Of a stretch of DNA of 64,000 nucleotides, positions 51,572-60,452 are shown in pieces. The position numbers and the translations under genes were made by a program. The DNA is from Nocardioides sp. (GTDB taxonomy: Bacteria > Actinomycetota > Actinomycetes > Propionibacteriales > Nocardioidaceae), in contig NZ_JASEEQ010000003.1 of NCBI RefSeq assembly GCF_030019515.1, positions 186,001 through 250,000 on the forward strand. Reading direction: 5' to 3'. The notes below the pieces were generated by a model, which was given only the letters and a program-made list of their open reading frames with translations, was not told the DNA's origin and searched no databases. Every line of letters begins with the position of its first letter. Position 1 is the stretch's first letter.

Positions 51572-51644
51572 CAGGGCACGAGGGACTTGAACCCCCAACC
51601 TTCGGTTTTGGAGACCGATGCTCTGCCAGTTGAGCTAGTGCCCT
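51572..51644 (-). tRNA. tRNA-Trp (anticodon CCA)
   Basis: 73 bases forming a full cloverleaf. The acceptor stem AGGGCAC pairs with GTGCCCT and the D stem GCTC with GAGC. The anticodon stem TCGGT/ACCGA encloses CTCCAAA with anticodon CCA, and GGTTCAAGT is the T loop. The 3' CCA is not encoded. The gene precedes secE–nusG on the same strand, as in many actinobacteria. A TATGCT box at 51720–51725 could be its -10. The remaining gap 51645–51861 shows no gene. Confidence 0.95.
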
Positions 51645-51861
51645 CCGAGCGGATCCTCGTGCTTCGCATCACCCTGCGCAGGGCATGGCGAAGCAGCGTG
51701 ATGATCCACCGGTGTTCCAAGCATAGGGGGTCGACCACGGCACCGCCTAACCTGCGGCGGTCGCCGTCCCCCGGGTCGTCCTGACGACCCGTAGGCTAAG
51801 CAGGTGGGCGCGACGTGCCCAGGAGAGGAGCGCCTGTGGGTCCGGTGCGTCCGGTCTGCGC

Positions 51862-52764
51862 ATGAACGTCACGAACGTCGATCTCAACCTGCTGGTCGCG
51901 CTGGATGCCCTCCTGACCGAGCGCAGCGTCACTCGAGCGGCTGAGCGGCTGTCGGTCGGGCAACCAGCGATGAGCGCCACACTCGGCCGACTCCGAAAGC
52001 TGTTCGGCGACCAGTTGTTCGTGCGCAAGGGTGGCGACATGGTGCCGACCGCTATGGGGCAGGCCCTGGTCGGACCGGTCACGGAGGCGATCCGGACCGT
52101 CCAGGCGGTGCTGGACGTGGTAGACGCCTTCGATCCGACGACGGATCGAAGGACCTTCACCATGATGGCCAGCGACTACGTGGGGCTCGTTCTGATCCGC
52201 CCCCTGGTGCGCAGGCTGAGTGTGGAGGCGCCGGAGGTGCGCCTCGTCGTGCAGCCGGTGACGCCCGACTACGAGGCGCTGATCCGCCAGGGGCGCGTGG
52301 ACATCGCGATCCTGCCCAGCGAGATGCTCGATCCGTCGCCCGAGCTACGCCGGCAGTCGCTGTTCCAGGACCGTTACGTGTTCGCGGTCGACGCGGAGGA
52401 CGCCAGCATCGGCGACCGGCTGACCATCGAGCAGCTGGCGTCGCACCGGCGCCTAGCCACCGGCGATCGCGAGCTGCCGGCGCTGGGCGACCGGCAGTTG
52501 GCCGGCTTCACTCTCGACCCCGCGGCCGAGTTGAGCACCCAGACGTCCCTCCTCGCCCCGTTCTTCGTGGCCGGCACAGGGCTCATCATCCTCACGCTCC
52601 AGAGGCTCGTGGACGAGCTCGGGTGGGCGGGGATCCGGGCGGCCGAACCACCGCTCCCCCTGCGGACGATCGACGAGTGCTTGTTCTGGAGCAGCCGCCG
52701 AGACTCCGACGTCGGCCACCGGTGGCTGCGCCAGGAGATCTCGACGACCGCCGAGCAGCTGTGA
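51862..52764 (+). CDS. LysR family transcriptional regulator
   Basis: 300 residues. The N-terminal winged helix (LNLLVALDALLTERSVTRAA, then LSVGQPAMSATLGRLRKLFG and LFVRKGGDMVPTAMG) is followed by the periplasmic-binding-like effector domain (VDIAILPSEMLDPSPELRRQ). The NodD/NahR-type helix spacing fits regulators of aromatic catabolism. It converges on the aldehyde dehydrogenase gene at the edge of the aromatic island, so it may control that operon, but LysR targets are normally divergent and this one is not. Confidence 0.9.
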   Translation: MNVTNVDLNLLVALDALLTERSVTRAAERLSVGQPAMSATLGRLRKLFGDQLFVRKGGDMVPTAMGQALVGPVTEAIRTVQAVLDVVDAFDPTTDRRTFTMMASDYVGLVLIRPLVRRLSVEAPEVRLVVQPVTPDYEALIRQGRVDIAILPSEMLDPSPELRRQSLFQDRYVFAVDAEDASIGDRLTIEQLASHRRLATGDRELPALGDRQLAGFTLDPAAELSTQTSLLAPFFVAGTGLIILTLQRLVDELGWAGIRAAEPPLPLRTIDECLFWSSRRDSDVGHRWLRQEISTTAEQL

Positions 52765-52812
52765 CCGAGGTGCTGCGCCGGCGGGCGGACGCCGGCGCAG
52801 CGCCTCGGTCAC
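52761..52812. terminator. Strong bidirectional terminator
   Basis: GTGACCGAGG (52761–52770) pairs with CCTCGGTCAC (52803–52812) and GCTGCGCCGGC (52772–52782) with GCCGGCGCAGC (52791–52801), joined by a T·G wobble. The 22-pair stem starts on the lysR stop codon and ends 16 bases before the stop of the convergent aldehyde dehydrogenase gene. Confidence 0.88.
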
Positions 52813-52828
52813 AGCGGCGGGCGGAGAC

Positions 52829-54262
52829 CTACCGGTAGGGGATGGCCGTGTACTTCATCTCCGTGAACTCGCGGAGACCCTCAGCAGCACCCTCCCGGCC
52901 GATGCCCGACTGCTTGATCCCGCCGAACGGCGCGGCCGGGTCGGACACCACGCCGCGGTTGACGCCGACCATCCCCGAGCGGAGCCGGCGAGAGACCGCC
53001 AGGCCCCGGTCGAGGTCGCGCGTGTAGAGATAGGAGATGAGTCCGAACTCGCTGTCGTTGGCGAGGGCCACCGCCTCGGCGTCCTCGCCGAACCTCACGA
53101 TGGGCGCGACCGGGCCGAAGATCTCGTGCTTCAGGATCTCCGCGTCGGGCTTGACGTCCGTGAGGACGGTGGCGCGGTAGGAGTAGCCCGGCAGGCCGTC
53201 GTGGCCGCCACCGGTCGCGATGGACGCGCCCTCGCGCACCGCTCCGTCGACCAGCTCACCGACCTTGCGCTGGGTGTCGGCGTTGACCAGCGGCCCGAGC
53301 TCCACCCCTTCGTCCAGCCCGTTGCCGTGACGCACGGCGGCCATCCGGGCGGTGAACCGCTCCACGAACTCGTCCGCCACCCGGTCGGCCACGTAGATCC
53401 GGTTGGCCGCTGTGCACGCCGAGCCACCGTTGCGGAGCTTCGCGACCATGAGCCCCTCGACGGCCTCCTCCAGGTCCGCGTCGTCCAGGACGACGAACGG
53501 CGCGTTGCCGCCCAGCTCCATCGAGGCCCGGACGACGTTCCTCGAGGCCAGGGCCAGCAGCTTGCGGCCTACCTCGGTCGACCCGGTGAAGGACAGCGCC
53601 CGCACCCTGGGGTCCGCGAGCGCATGCTCGACCAGCTCTCCGGCACGGGTCGTGCAGACCACGTTCAGGACGCCCTCGGGCAGCCCCGCCTCGGCCAGCA
53701 ACTCGGCCAGGGCCAGCGCGGTGAGGGGAGTCTCGGCGGCCGGCTTGAGCACGGCCGTGCAGCCGGCGGCCAGCGCGGGAGCGATCTTGCGCGTGGCCAT
53801 CGCCGCCGGGTAGTTCCACGGCGTGACAAGCAGGGCCACCCCGATCGGCTCCTCGGTCACCATGATCCAGTTCTGTCCACTGGGCGAGCGACGCATGTCG
53901 CCGTGGGCCCGGACGGCCTCCTCGGAGAACCACCGGAAGAACTCCGCGGCGTACGCGATCTCGCTGCGCGCGTCCGGCAGCGCCTTGCCGTTCTCACGCA
54001 CGATCGACCGCGCCAGCTCCTCGGACCGATCCGTCATCAGCTCCCACGCCCTCCGCAGGACGACGGACCGCTCCCGGGCCGGGGTCTCGGCCCAGGCCTC
54101 GTGAGTTCGAGACGCTGCGTCGACAGCGGCGGTCATGTCGTCCAACGAGCCGTCGGCGACGCTCGCGAGGACGTCGGTGGTCGCCGGGTCGATCACGGCG
54201 AACTCGCCGCGACCACCTCGCGACTCGCGCCAACCGCCGTCGATCCAGAGGCCGGTGGTCAT
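52829..54262 (-). CDS. NAD(P)-dependent aldehyde dehydrogenase
   Basis: 477 residues of the ALDH superfamily. The coenzyme region reads VTPWNYPAAMATRKIAPALA and LKPAAETPLTALALAEL, with FTGSTEVGRKL. The general base is Glu in MELGGNAPF and the nucleophile Cys in GGSACTAANR (Ser replaces the usual Gln before it). The C-terminal GGIKQSGIGREGAAEGLREF is typical of succinate-semialdehyde or aromatic-aldehyde branches. As last gene of the SDR–aldolase–OCD operon it probably oxidises the aldehyde released by the aldolase. It lies 29 bases after the OCD gene. Confidence 0.92.
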   Translation of the reverse strand: MTTGLWIDGGWRESRGGRGEFAVIDPATTDVLASVADGSLDDMTAAVDAASRTHEAWAETPARERSVVLRRAWELMTDRSEELARSIVRENGKALPDARSEIAYAAEFFRWFSEEAVRAHGDMRRSPSGQNWIMVTEEPIGVALLVTPWNYPAAMATRKIAPALAAGCTAVLKPAAETPLTALALAELLAEAGLPEGVLNVVCTTRAGELVEHALADPRVRALSFTGSTEVGRKLLALASRNVVRASMELGGNAPFVVLDDADLEEAVEGLMVAKLRNGGSACTAANRIYVADRVADEFVERFTARMAAVRHGNGLDEGVELGPLVNADTQRKVGELVDGAVREGASIATGGGHDGLPGYSYRATVLTDVKPDAEILKHEIFGPVAPIVRFGEDAEAVALANDSEFGLISYLYTRDLDRGLAVSRRLRSGMVGVNRGVVSDPAAPFGGIKQSGIGREGAAEGLREFTEMKYTAIPYR

Positions 54263-54291
54263 GGTTGCTCCTTCGAGGTGCGTACGAGTGG

Positions 54292-55278
54292 CTAGAGGTT
54301 GCGCTTGAGGTCGGTGAGACTGTCGACGAAGCGGCCGTCGCGTCCCTCCAGGTCGTCGACGATGGCCTTCGCGAGGACGAGGTCCTGCTCCGGCGAGCCG
54401 ATCGACTTGTAGAGCGTCGTGCCCGCGGCGCGAGGGCCGGGGTCCGCGATGAAGTCGCCGAGGAGCCGGACACGCGACCGGTCGAGGCCGCGGGTGGCCG
54501 CGTCCAACGCGTCACCGGACTCCTCCAGCACGTCGGGCGTGTCGATGACCAACACCTCCGCGCCGGCCAGGACCTCACCGGGCAGCTCGCGCTGGTCCGG
54601 CATCGTCGAGCCGATCGACAGCACCAGCGGGACGGCCGCCAGCTCGTCGGGGCGGACCACCACCGAGGAGGACCCGGTGCCGACGTAGACGACGTCGGCG
54701 TCGCGGGCCGCCGAGCCCGCGTCGGGCACGGGGACGACGGGGATGCCCAGCTCACTGCTCATCCGTTCGGCGAACCCGGCCCGGTTCGCCTCGCTCCGAC
54801 TCGTGACGTGCGCCGCCTTGACGGGCAGGGCTCCGGCCAGGGCGCGGAGCCCGGCCTGTGCCTCCGCGCCGGAGCCGATGACGCCGACGGTGAGCGGGTG
54901 CTCGGTGTCGCCGAAGTACGCCGTCGCGGCGGCCACTGCGCTGCCGGCTGTGCGCAGGGTGGTGATCATGGAGGCGTCGACGATGCCGAGCGGTCGTCCG
55001 TCCTCGGTGGAGAAGAGGTGGATCGCGTAGCGCAGCACGCCGCCCGGCGAGTAATGGAACTCCTTGTAGCCGAAGACACCGAGTCGCGGCAGCGACGCGG
55101 CGAGGACCCGCATCCATCCGCCGGGCAGCGGGAGGTTGAGCCGCTTGACGGCCGAGCTGGGGTCTCGCCGCACGTCGGCCGCGGTCCGCGCCGAAGCCAG
55201 CGCGAGAGCCGTCGTGCCGTGCCGCAGCACCTCCTCGGCGCTGACCACCCTGACCCGGGTCGCGTCGTGTTCGATCAT
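54292..55278 (-). CDS. Ornithine cyclodeaminase / mu-crystallin family protein
   Basis: 328 residues. The N-terminal substrate domain has GGWMRVLAASLPRLGVFGYK and IVDASMITTLRTAGSAVAAA. The Rossmann domain is PLTVGVIGSGAEAQAGLRAL, with TGSSSVVVRPDEL and SIGSTMPDQRELP. The family includes ornithine cyclodeaminase, ketimine reductases and alanine dehydrogenases that reduce C=N bonds. Its presence in an aromatic ring-cleavage operon is unusual. The ATG overlaps the stop of the DapA-like gene by four bases. The substrate is unknown. Confidence 0.85.
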   Translation of the reverse strand: MIEHDATRVRVVSAEEVLRHGTTALALASARTAADVRRDPSSAVKRLNLPLPGGWMRVLAASLPRLGVFGYKEFHYSPGGVLRYAIHLFSTEDGRPLGIVDASMITTLRTAGSAVAAATAYFGDTEHPLTVGVIGSGAEAQAGLRALAGALPVKAAHVTSRSEANRAGFAERMSSELGIPVVPVPDAGSAARDADVVYVGTGSSSVVVRPDELAAVPLVLSIGSTMPDQRELPGEVLAGAEVLVIDTPDVLEESGDALDAATRGLDRSRVRLLGDFIADPGPRAAGTTLYKSIGSPEQDLVLAKAIVDDLEGRDGRFVDSLTDLKRNL

Positions 55279-56297
55279 GCCTGGATCCGACCGCGGAAGA
55301 ACTCGGTGTCCGGCTCGTCGGTGATGTCGAGACCGCTGGCGATCGCCGCCGCACGCAGGGTGCGCATCTGCCGGTCCAGGAGCCGCATGTGCGGCGGGCG
55401 CACCGGGCCGCCGTTGAAGCCCTGCAGCCAGCCCTGGTACTTCCACAGCATCCGGTGCACGAACACCGTGCCGCCGTTCGCCTCCTTCATCAGGGACCCG
55501 GTCGCCTGGCGGGCCGGGTGAAGCCGCCAGTAGATCTCCATCGCCTCGTCGTACCTCTCCGGGTCCTGCAGCAGGCCGAAGTACCGAGGCACCTCGGCGC
55601 CGAAGTACTCGTAGTTGGAGGTGCCCATCCACGGCATGCCGTAGGTCGTGGTCCACGTCGGCGAGTTCATCTCCAACGGGTCCGCGACGACCACGTCGTC
55701 CGCGAACCGGCGGAAGACGTCGGAGATGCCGGCCACGCCCGGTTCGGCCACCTCGTTCTTGATCGCCACGACATTGGGCACCTCGTCGACCAGCCGCCGC
55801 AGCCAGTCGACCGCGAAGCCGGAGGGGTGCAGTCGCTCGAAGTTCCAGAGGTTCATCGCGAACACGATCAGGCCGAGGTGACTGGCCTCGGCGAGCGCCC
55901 GCGTGTAGGCCACGACCTCGTCGCCGCTCTGCGGGTAGAACCCGAGCGGGTAGGATGGCATCACCAGGTCGACGCCGGCGCGGGCAGCGCGGCGGATCAG
56001 CTCCACGTTCGCTGCGACCGTGGGCTCTGCGGCCTGGAGGACCGTGGTCGCGTCCCCACTCTCGGCCACGCAGATGTCGATGAACCGCTCCAGCTCCTCC
56101 CGCGTGGTCCCGCACTCGGCGACGATGAGGAAGCCGCTGAAGCCGAGCTCGAGCTCGTGGTGGATGTCGTGGACGATGGCCGCCTCGTTGAGGCCGGACA
56201 TGTCGGGCGTGAACGAGGGCATCACGCACCCGGTCACGCCGCGCAGGTTCTGCCTCGCCCAAGCGCGACCCTCGGCAGCGTTCTCGTAACTGGCCAC
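55275..56297 (-). CDS. DapA-family lyase, likely hydratase-aldolase of aromatic degradation
   Basis: 340 residues with the TIM-barrel lyase pattern: GVTGCVMPSFTPDMSGLNEA at the start, the Tyr loop MPSYPLGFYP, the Schiff-base Lys in NVVAIKNEVAEPG, and ELGFSGFLIVAECGT in place of the usual GTTGE block. The tail motif GGPVRPPHMRL resembles that of hydratase-aldolases such as NahE and PhdJ, which split the ring-opened product into pyruvate and an aldehyde. That role fits the neighbours, but dihydrodipicolinate synthase-like or other aldolase activity cannot be excluded. 73 bases separate it from the SDR gene. Confidence 0.8.
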   Translation of the reverse strand: MASYENAAEGRAWARQNLRGVTGCVMPSFTPDMSGLNEAAIVHDIHHELELGFSGFLIVAECGTTREELERFIDICVAESGDATTVLQAAEPTVAANVELIRRAARAGVDLVMPSYPLGFYPQSGDEVVAYTRALAEASHLGLIVFAMNLWNFERLHPSGFAVDWLRRLVDEVPNVVAIKNEVAEPGVAGISDVFRRFADDVVVADPLEMNSPTWTTTYGMPWMGTSNYEYFGAEVPRYFGLLQDPERYDEAMEIYWRLHPARQATGSLMKEANGGTVFVHRMLWKYQGWLQGFNGGPVRPPHMRLLDRQMRTLRAAAIASGLDITDEPDTEFFRGRIQA

Positions 56298-56370
56298 GAG
56301 GGCCTCCTTGTCTGGGGGCGCGAGCGCGCCCGGGGGTCGGGTGTGGGTGGATCGGTCCGGCCGCCGCGGA

Positions 56371-57180
56371 TCAGGCGATCGAGAGGCCTCCGTCGGGGCG
56401 TACGACGTGCCCCGTCAGGCCAGTGCTCTGGCTGGTCAGGAGGTAGAGGTAGTGCGGGACGAGCTCGTCCGGCGTGAGGATCGTGCGCAACGGGTTCAGC
56501 GCCCGGATCCCGGAGACGGAGTCGGCGACGTTGTCGTAGACCTGCTGCCGCTCCAGCGCTCCGCCGTCGCTGATCACCCGGCTCAGCGGCGTCACCACCC
56601 CGCCCGGAGCCACCGCGTTCACCCGAACCGCGGGCGCCAGCTGGGCCGCGAGTGACCGCACCACGCCCAGGGCCGCGTGCTTCGAGGCGGCGTAGGCGAC
56701 GCCGGCGCCGTTGCCGGACACGACGTACGAAGCGTCGGAGAGGGTGAAGACCATGACGCCGCCCGCCTGCGTCACCGCCTCTGCGGCCGCGCAAGCGCCG
56801 ACAACGTAGCCGACCACGTTGACGTCGAGGACCGTTCGGGTCAGGTCCCGCAGGCGCGCCGGGTCGGCATCTCGGACTCGGACACCGCCGTCGTGCACGC
56901 CGGCGTTCCCGATGAAGCCGTCGAGGTCGCCGAACTCGCGGAGGGCGAGCCGGACCGCCTCCACGTTGGCGTCCGGGTCGGTCACGTCGCCCACCACTCG
57001 ATGCCGACTGCCGGCCAGCGCGTCGTCGTCGGCCGCGTCGAGCGGGACGCGGTCGAGCTCGACGACGTGGCACCCGACCGCCCGCAGGCCTGCGGACAGG
57101 GCGGCCCCGATGCCGGTGGCCGCTCCCGTCAGCAGCATGACCCGGCCAGCCAACTCGTGGCGGTCCGCAACCTCGGGCAC
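56371..57180 (-). CDS. Short-chain dehydrogenase, probable cis-dihydrodiol dehydrogenase
   Basis: 269 residues from the GTG at 57180, which follows GGAGG. The cofactor motif is VMLLTGAATGIGAALSAGLR with DVTD, NAG (FIGNAGVHDGG), and the catalytic Ser and YxxxK in FTLSDASYVVSGNGAGVAYA then ASKHA. The LSDASYVVSGNGAG stretch resembles BphB-type dihydrodiol dehydrogenases. These oxidise the cis-dihydrodiol made by Rieske dioxygenases to a catechol with NAD+. It is the first gene of the four-gene operon. Confidence 0.87.
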   Translation of the reverse strand: MPEVADRHELAGRVMLLTGAATGIGAALSAGLRAVGCHVVELDRVPLDAADDDALAGSRHRVVGDVTDPDANVEAVRLALREFGDLDGFIGNAGVHDGGVRVRDADPARLRDLTRTVLDVNVVGYVVGACAAAEAVTQAGGVMVFTLSDASYVVSGNGAGVAYAASKHAALGVVRSLAAQLAPAVRVNAVAPGGVVTPLSRVISDGGALERQQVYDNVADSVSGIRALNPLRTILTPDELVPHYLYLLTSQSTGLTGHVVRPDGGLSIA

Positions 57181-57368
57181 CGCGTCCTCCTCTGATCTAA
57201 GCGAGCCCCTTGCTCGTAATGCGAACATCATGCTCGCAAAGGAAGCGCAGCCTGTCAAGCGTCCGGGGCCGCATCGACGGTGGCGATGACGAGCATCAGC
57301 GCCCGTGGATGGATCGCCGGCCACGTGCTTCCTAGGGTCGTGCTCGACGCCGACCGAGGAGACATGAC

Positions 57369-58298
57369 ATGGAACTTCCAGGCGGTGCGATCACGCACCT
57401 GCGACACGTCGGGATCGCTGCCCCCGACTTCGAGGACGCCGCGGAGTTCTATCGCTCGAAGTGGGGCCTGGTCCCCGTGGCGGAGGACAGCGGCATCGTC
57501 TTCCTCGGCTCGCCCGCGTCCCCAGAGAGCTACATTCTCCGGGTCCGCAAGGACGCAGCGAAGCGGCTCGACGTCGTCTCCTTCGGCTCCCGCTCCACGG
57601 AAGACGTCGACACCCTCGCCGAGGCACTCGCCACTCGCGGGATCCGGCTCGACCGCCACCCGGGCGCGCTCGACACACCCGGCGGCGGCTACGGCTTCCG
57701 CTTCTTCGACCCGGACGGGCGCCTGATCGAGGTCTCCAGCGACGTCGACGAGCGACCCGCCCGGGCCCTGGAGCCCGGCGAGTCGGTCCCGCAGAAGCTG
57801 AGTCACGTCGTGTTCAACAGCACCGACGTGGTGGCGACCAAGGCGTTCTACGAGGAGCTGCTCGGCCTGCGCCTCTCGGACTGGCTCGCCGATCAGATGT
57901 GCTTCCTGCGCAGCGGCGCCGACCACCACATCCTAGCGATCGCGCGCGGCCCCCACGTCTCGCTCAACCACATCTCCTTCGAGATGCGGGGGATCGATGA
58001 GTACATGCGCGGAACGGGTCGGCTGCTGCGCCACGGCCACGACATCGTCTGGGGTCCCGGGCGCCACGGGCCGGGCGACAACACCTTCTCCTACTTCTTC
58101 GACCCGTTCGGCAACATCATGGAGTACACCACCGAACTCGAGAAGATCCCCGACGAGGAGACCTGGGTGCCACGAATCTTCGAGATCAACGAGGAGAACT
58201 CCGACCAGTGGGGCACCGCCAACCCCATCACCGAGGTGATGATCCCGGCGCAGTTCAACGATCCCGACCGAGGGCTCTGGACGCCGTCGCCGGTCTGA
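57369..58298 (+). CDS. Type I extradiol dioxygenase (VOC family)
   Basis: 309 residues, two-domain vicinal-oxygen-chelate enzyme. The C-terminal domain supplies the Fe ligands: His in KLSHVVFNS, His in HVSLNHISFEM and Glu in GNIMEYTTEL. The conserved catalytic HGPGDNTFSYFFDPFG segment is present. The N-terminal domain (ITHLRHVGIAAPDFEDAAEF) is a degenerate copy. Such enzymes cleave catechols meta to the hydroxyls; the specific substrate (dihydroxybiphenyl, dihydroxynaphthalene or other) cannot be decided. Its start follows GAGGAG and the gene is divergent from the SDR operon. Confidence 0.9.
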   Translation: MELPGGAITHLRHVGIAAPDFEDAAEFYRSKWGLVPVAEDSGIVFLGSPASPESYILRVRKDAAKRLDVVSFGSRSTEDVDTLAEALATRGIRLDRHPGALDTPGGGYGFRFFDPDGRLIEVSSDVDERPARALEPGESVPQKLSHVVFNSTDVVATKAFYEELLGLRLSDWLADQMCFLRSGADHHILAIARGPHVSLNHISFEMRGIDEYMRGTGRLLRHGHDIVWGPGRHGPGDNTFSYFFDPFGNIMEYTTELEKIPDEETWVPRIFEINEENSDQWGTANPITEVMIPAQFNDPDRGLWTPSPV

Positions 58299-58318
58299 CG
58301 CTCAGCCGGTCGACTGCG

Positions 58319-58355
58319 TGTTCACACTGAGGCTAGGATAGCCCCACTGTGAACA
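58319..58355 (+). promoter_or_regulatory. Nested inverted repeats upstream of the IclR regulator
   Basis: TGTTCACA (58319–58326) and TGTGAACA (58348–58355) form a perfect inverted repeat. Inside it GGCTA and TAGCC (58331–58343) form a second dyad that contains TAGGAT, a possible -10 box. A regulator bound across both arms would cover the promoter of the iclR gene at 58393. Confidence 0.5.
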
Positions 58356-58392
58356 TACTCGGCCCGCAACCGGTCAGGAGAGGACGTCATCG

Positions 58393-59184
58393 ATGAGTGA
58401 GACCAGCCCACCCCGCCGTGGCCAGCACGTGAAGTCGCTGTCCCGGAGCACGCTGGTCATGCGAGTCCTGGCGGACAAGCCGATGCGCCCCGCCGATCTC
58501 TCGCGCGAGCTCGACAAGCCCTGGGCGACGATCTATCGCGCCGTACGGGTGCTGACCGACGAGGGCATGCTCCAGCGTGACCCCGACACCGGCGAGTACT
58601 CCATCGGGCCGGCGATGTGGGCGATGGCCACCTCGTACATCCGCGATCATCCGGTGCTGGGCGTCGGTCTCGGCCATCTGGAGCAGGTGCTTCCGCACGT
58701 GCCCGGCCTGCTCAAGGTCACCGAGCGCAGCGGTCTCAACGCCGTCACGCTGTTCGCCGAGCAGAATCCGCAAGCAGCCGCGGTCACCCGGATCCGGGAG
58801 CAGTATCGGCTGCCGCTCCACTGCGCCTCGTTCGGGCTCGTGCTGCTGGCGCATGCCCCCGAGGCCTTCGTCGAGGACTACCTGTCGCGCCCGCTTCCGG
58901 CCATCAGTCCGCGCACGATCACCGACCCCTCGGCCCTGCGCCTGCGTCTCACCGAGGTCCGCGAGCAGGGCAGCGCCGCGTCGCGGGCCGAGCTCCAGGA
59001 CGACAACGGATCGCTGTCGGTGCCGATCCGGCGCAAGGACGGCGGCGTGGTCGCGGCGCTCACCAGTGTGCTGCCGCTCTCGGTGTTCGACGACGCCGCC
59101 GGCCACGCCGACCAGCTGAAGATGCTGACGAGCACGGGGACGCGGATCTCGGAGGCGCTGGGCTGGCGCGGAGCCTACGGCTGA
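58393..59184 (+). CDS. IclR family transcriptional regulator
   Basis: 263 residues. The winged helix-turn-helix (SRSTLVMRVLADKPMRPADL, then ELDKPWATIYRAVRVLTDEG) and the effector domain (LGHLEQVLPHVPGLLKVTER … LSVPIRRKDGGVVAALTSVL) fit IclR. The N-terminus is slightly long and the LxxL wing YSIGPAMWAMA is typical. It lies downstream of the extradiol dioxygenase and convergent with the ferredoxin reductase gene, overlapping it by ten bases. It probably senses an aromatic pathway metabolite. Confidence 0.85.
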   Translation: MSETSPPRRGQHVKSLSRSTLVMRVLADKPMRPADLSRELDKPWATIYRAVRVLTDEGMLQRDPDTGEYSIGPAMWAMATSYIRDHPVLGVGLGHLEQVLPHVPGLLKVTERSGLNAVTLFAEQNPQAAAVTRIREQYRLPLHCASFGLVLLAHAPEAFVEDYLSRPLPAISPRTITDPSALRLRLTEVREQGSAASRAELQDDNGSLSVPIRRKDGGVVAALTSVLPLSVFDDAAGHADQLKMLTSTGTRISEALGWRGAYG

Positions 59185-60443
59185 GCGGGAGCCCCCATCC
59201 GAGCGTCCGCGGGCAGGACCTCCGACGGGCCGACCACGAGGGCGCGAGCCTCGGTCAGCGTCACGCCGTCCTCCCACGCGCGCCGGAGCCGCACGCTCAC
59301 CTGTGGGGCTCCGAAGGTGACTCCCCCGGTGAACCGCCCCGAGTCGGAGTAGAGCGCCACTGGGCGGGGTCCCCCCGGGGAGTCGCGCCAGACGACGTCC
59401 ACCGCGTCGGCCGGGCCGCGACGTCCGACCATCTGGATCTTGACGCCGTGCTGGTCGGACCAGAAGTACGGTGCGCGCGTCTGGGCCTGGAGATCGTCAG
59501 GGTGCACGAGGTTGTGAGCCACCAGCTGGGCCTGCTGGAACGCGTGCGTCCAGTGCTCCACCCGTCTCGAGGTCCCGGTGCGCACGTCGTGCCAGTGCGC
59601 GACGTCTCCGATGGCGTAGACGCCCGGCACGTCTAGCACCCGCGAGAACTCGTCGGTCGAGACACCGTCGGAGACGGGGATCCCCGATCCGGCCAGCCAC
59701 TCGGTGTTCGGGACGCAGCCGATGCCCACGGCCACTGCGCCCGCTGACAGGACCCGGCCGTCACCCAGCTCGACCTCGGTGAGCCCGGTCGGGCCGCGGC
59801 GGAGCGCGACGACGCCGGTCCCCGACACGACCTCGACGTCGTTCTCGGCGTGGAGCCGGGCCAGGATGCCTCCGACCTCGTCGCCGAGTACGCGGGAGAA
59901 CGGCGCCGGAAGTGCTTCCACGATGGACGTCGGCACACCCAGTCCGGCAGCGGTCGACGCGATCTCGGCGCCGATGAAGCCGCCCCCGACCACGACCAGC
60001 CCGCCGCCGGAGTCCAGCGCTGCGCGGAGGGCGCTGACATCGGCCAGCTCACGCACCGTGTGCAGGGGCACGGTTCTCGGTGCCGACAGGGTGCGTGGCC
60101 GTACGCCGGTCGCGATCACCAGCGCGTCATAGGCGAGCGTCGTGCCGTCGGCCAGCGCGAGGGTGCGGTTGGCGACGTCGACGCCGCGGGCAGCTACCCC
60201 GAGCCGCAGCTCGATGCCGGCGTCCTGCAGCTCCTCGACCGAGACCAACGCGATGTCCTCGAGGTTCCACTCACCCGAGAGGAGCTGCTTGGAGAGTGGG
60301 GGCTTGTCGTACGGGGCCGCCTTCTCGGAGCCGACGACGACGACCTGGCCGGTCAGTCCCTGGGCACGGAGCCCTTGGGCAGCCCGGATACCCCCCACGG
60401 ACGAGCCGACGACCACCACGCGGTCCGGCATCTCAGTGCTCAT
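59175..60443 (-). CDS. Ferredoxin reductase of the dioxygenase system
   Basis: 422 residues. FAD motif VVVVGSSVGGIRAAQGLRAQ, then APYDKPPLSKQLLSGEWN typical of BphA4/PuxA-type reductases, NAD motif LVVVGGGFIGAEIASTAAGL and the second FAD motif VYAIGDVAHWHD. The C-terminal reductase domain starts near HAFQQAQLVAHNL. It passes electrons from NADH to the ferredoxin encoded at 62591. It is the last gene of the Rieske operon, nine bases after a small unknown gene. Confidence 0.92.
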   Translation of the reverse strand: MSTEMPDRVVVVGSSVGGIRAAQGLRAQGLTGQVVVVGSEKAAPYDKPPLSKQLLSGEWNLEDIALVSVEELQDAGIELRLGVAARGVDVANRTLALADGTTLAYDALVIATGVRPRTLSAPRTVPLHTVRELADVSALRAALDSGGGLVVVGGGFIGAEIASTAAGLGVPTSIVEALPAPFSRVLGDEVGGILARLHAENDVEVVSGTGVVALRRGPTGLTEVELGDGRVLSAGAVAVGIGCVPNTEWLAGSGIPVSDGVSTDEFSRVLDVPGVYAIGDVAHWHDVRTGTSRRVEHWTHAFQQAQLVAHNLVHPDDLQAQTRAPYFWSDQHGVKIQMVGRRGPADAVDVVWRDSPGGPRPVALYSDSGRFTGGVTFGAPQVSVRLRRAWEDGVTLTEARALVVGPSEVLPADARMGAPAQP

Positions 60444-60452
60444 GGTCGCCGC

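Noticed and set aside
51572..51644. Integration site for a mobile element at the tRNA-Trp gene
   Set aside because: No integrase, transposase or repeated tRNA 3' end was found. The aromatic island beside it may be acquired, but no boundary repeats support it.
55275..56297. True dihydrodipicolinate synthase (lysine pathway)
   Set aside because: The usual GTTGE block is changed, lysine-pathway genes are absent, and the neighbours are aromatic-degradation enzymes.
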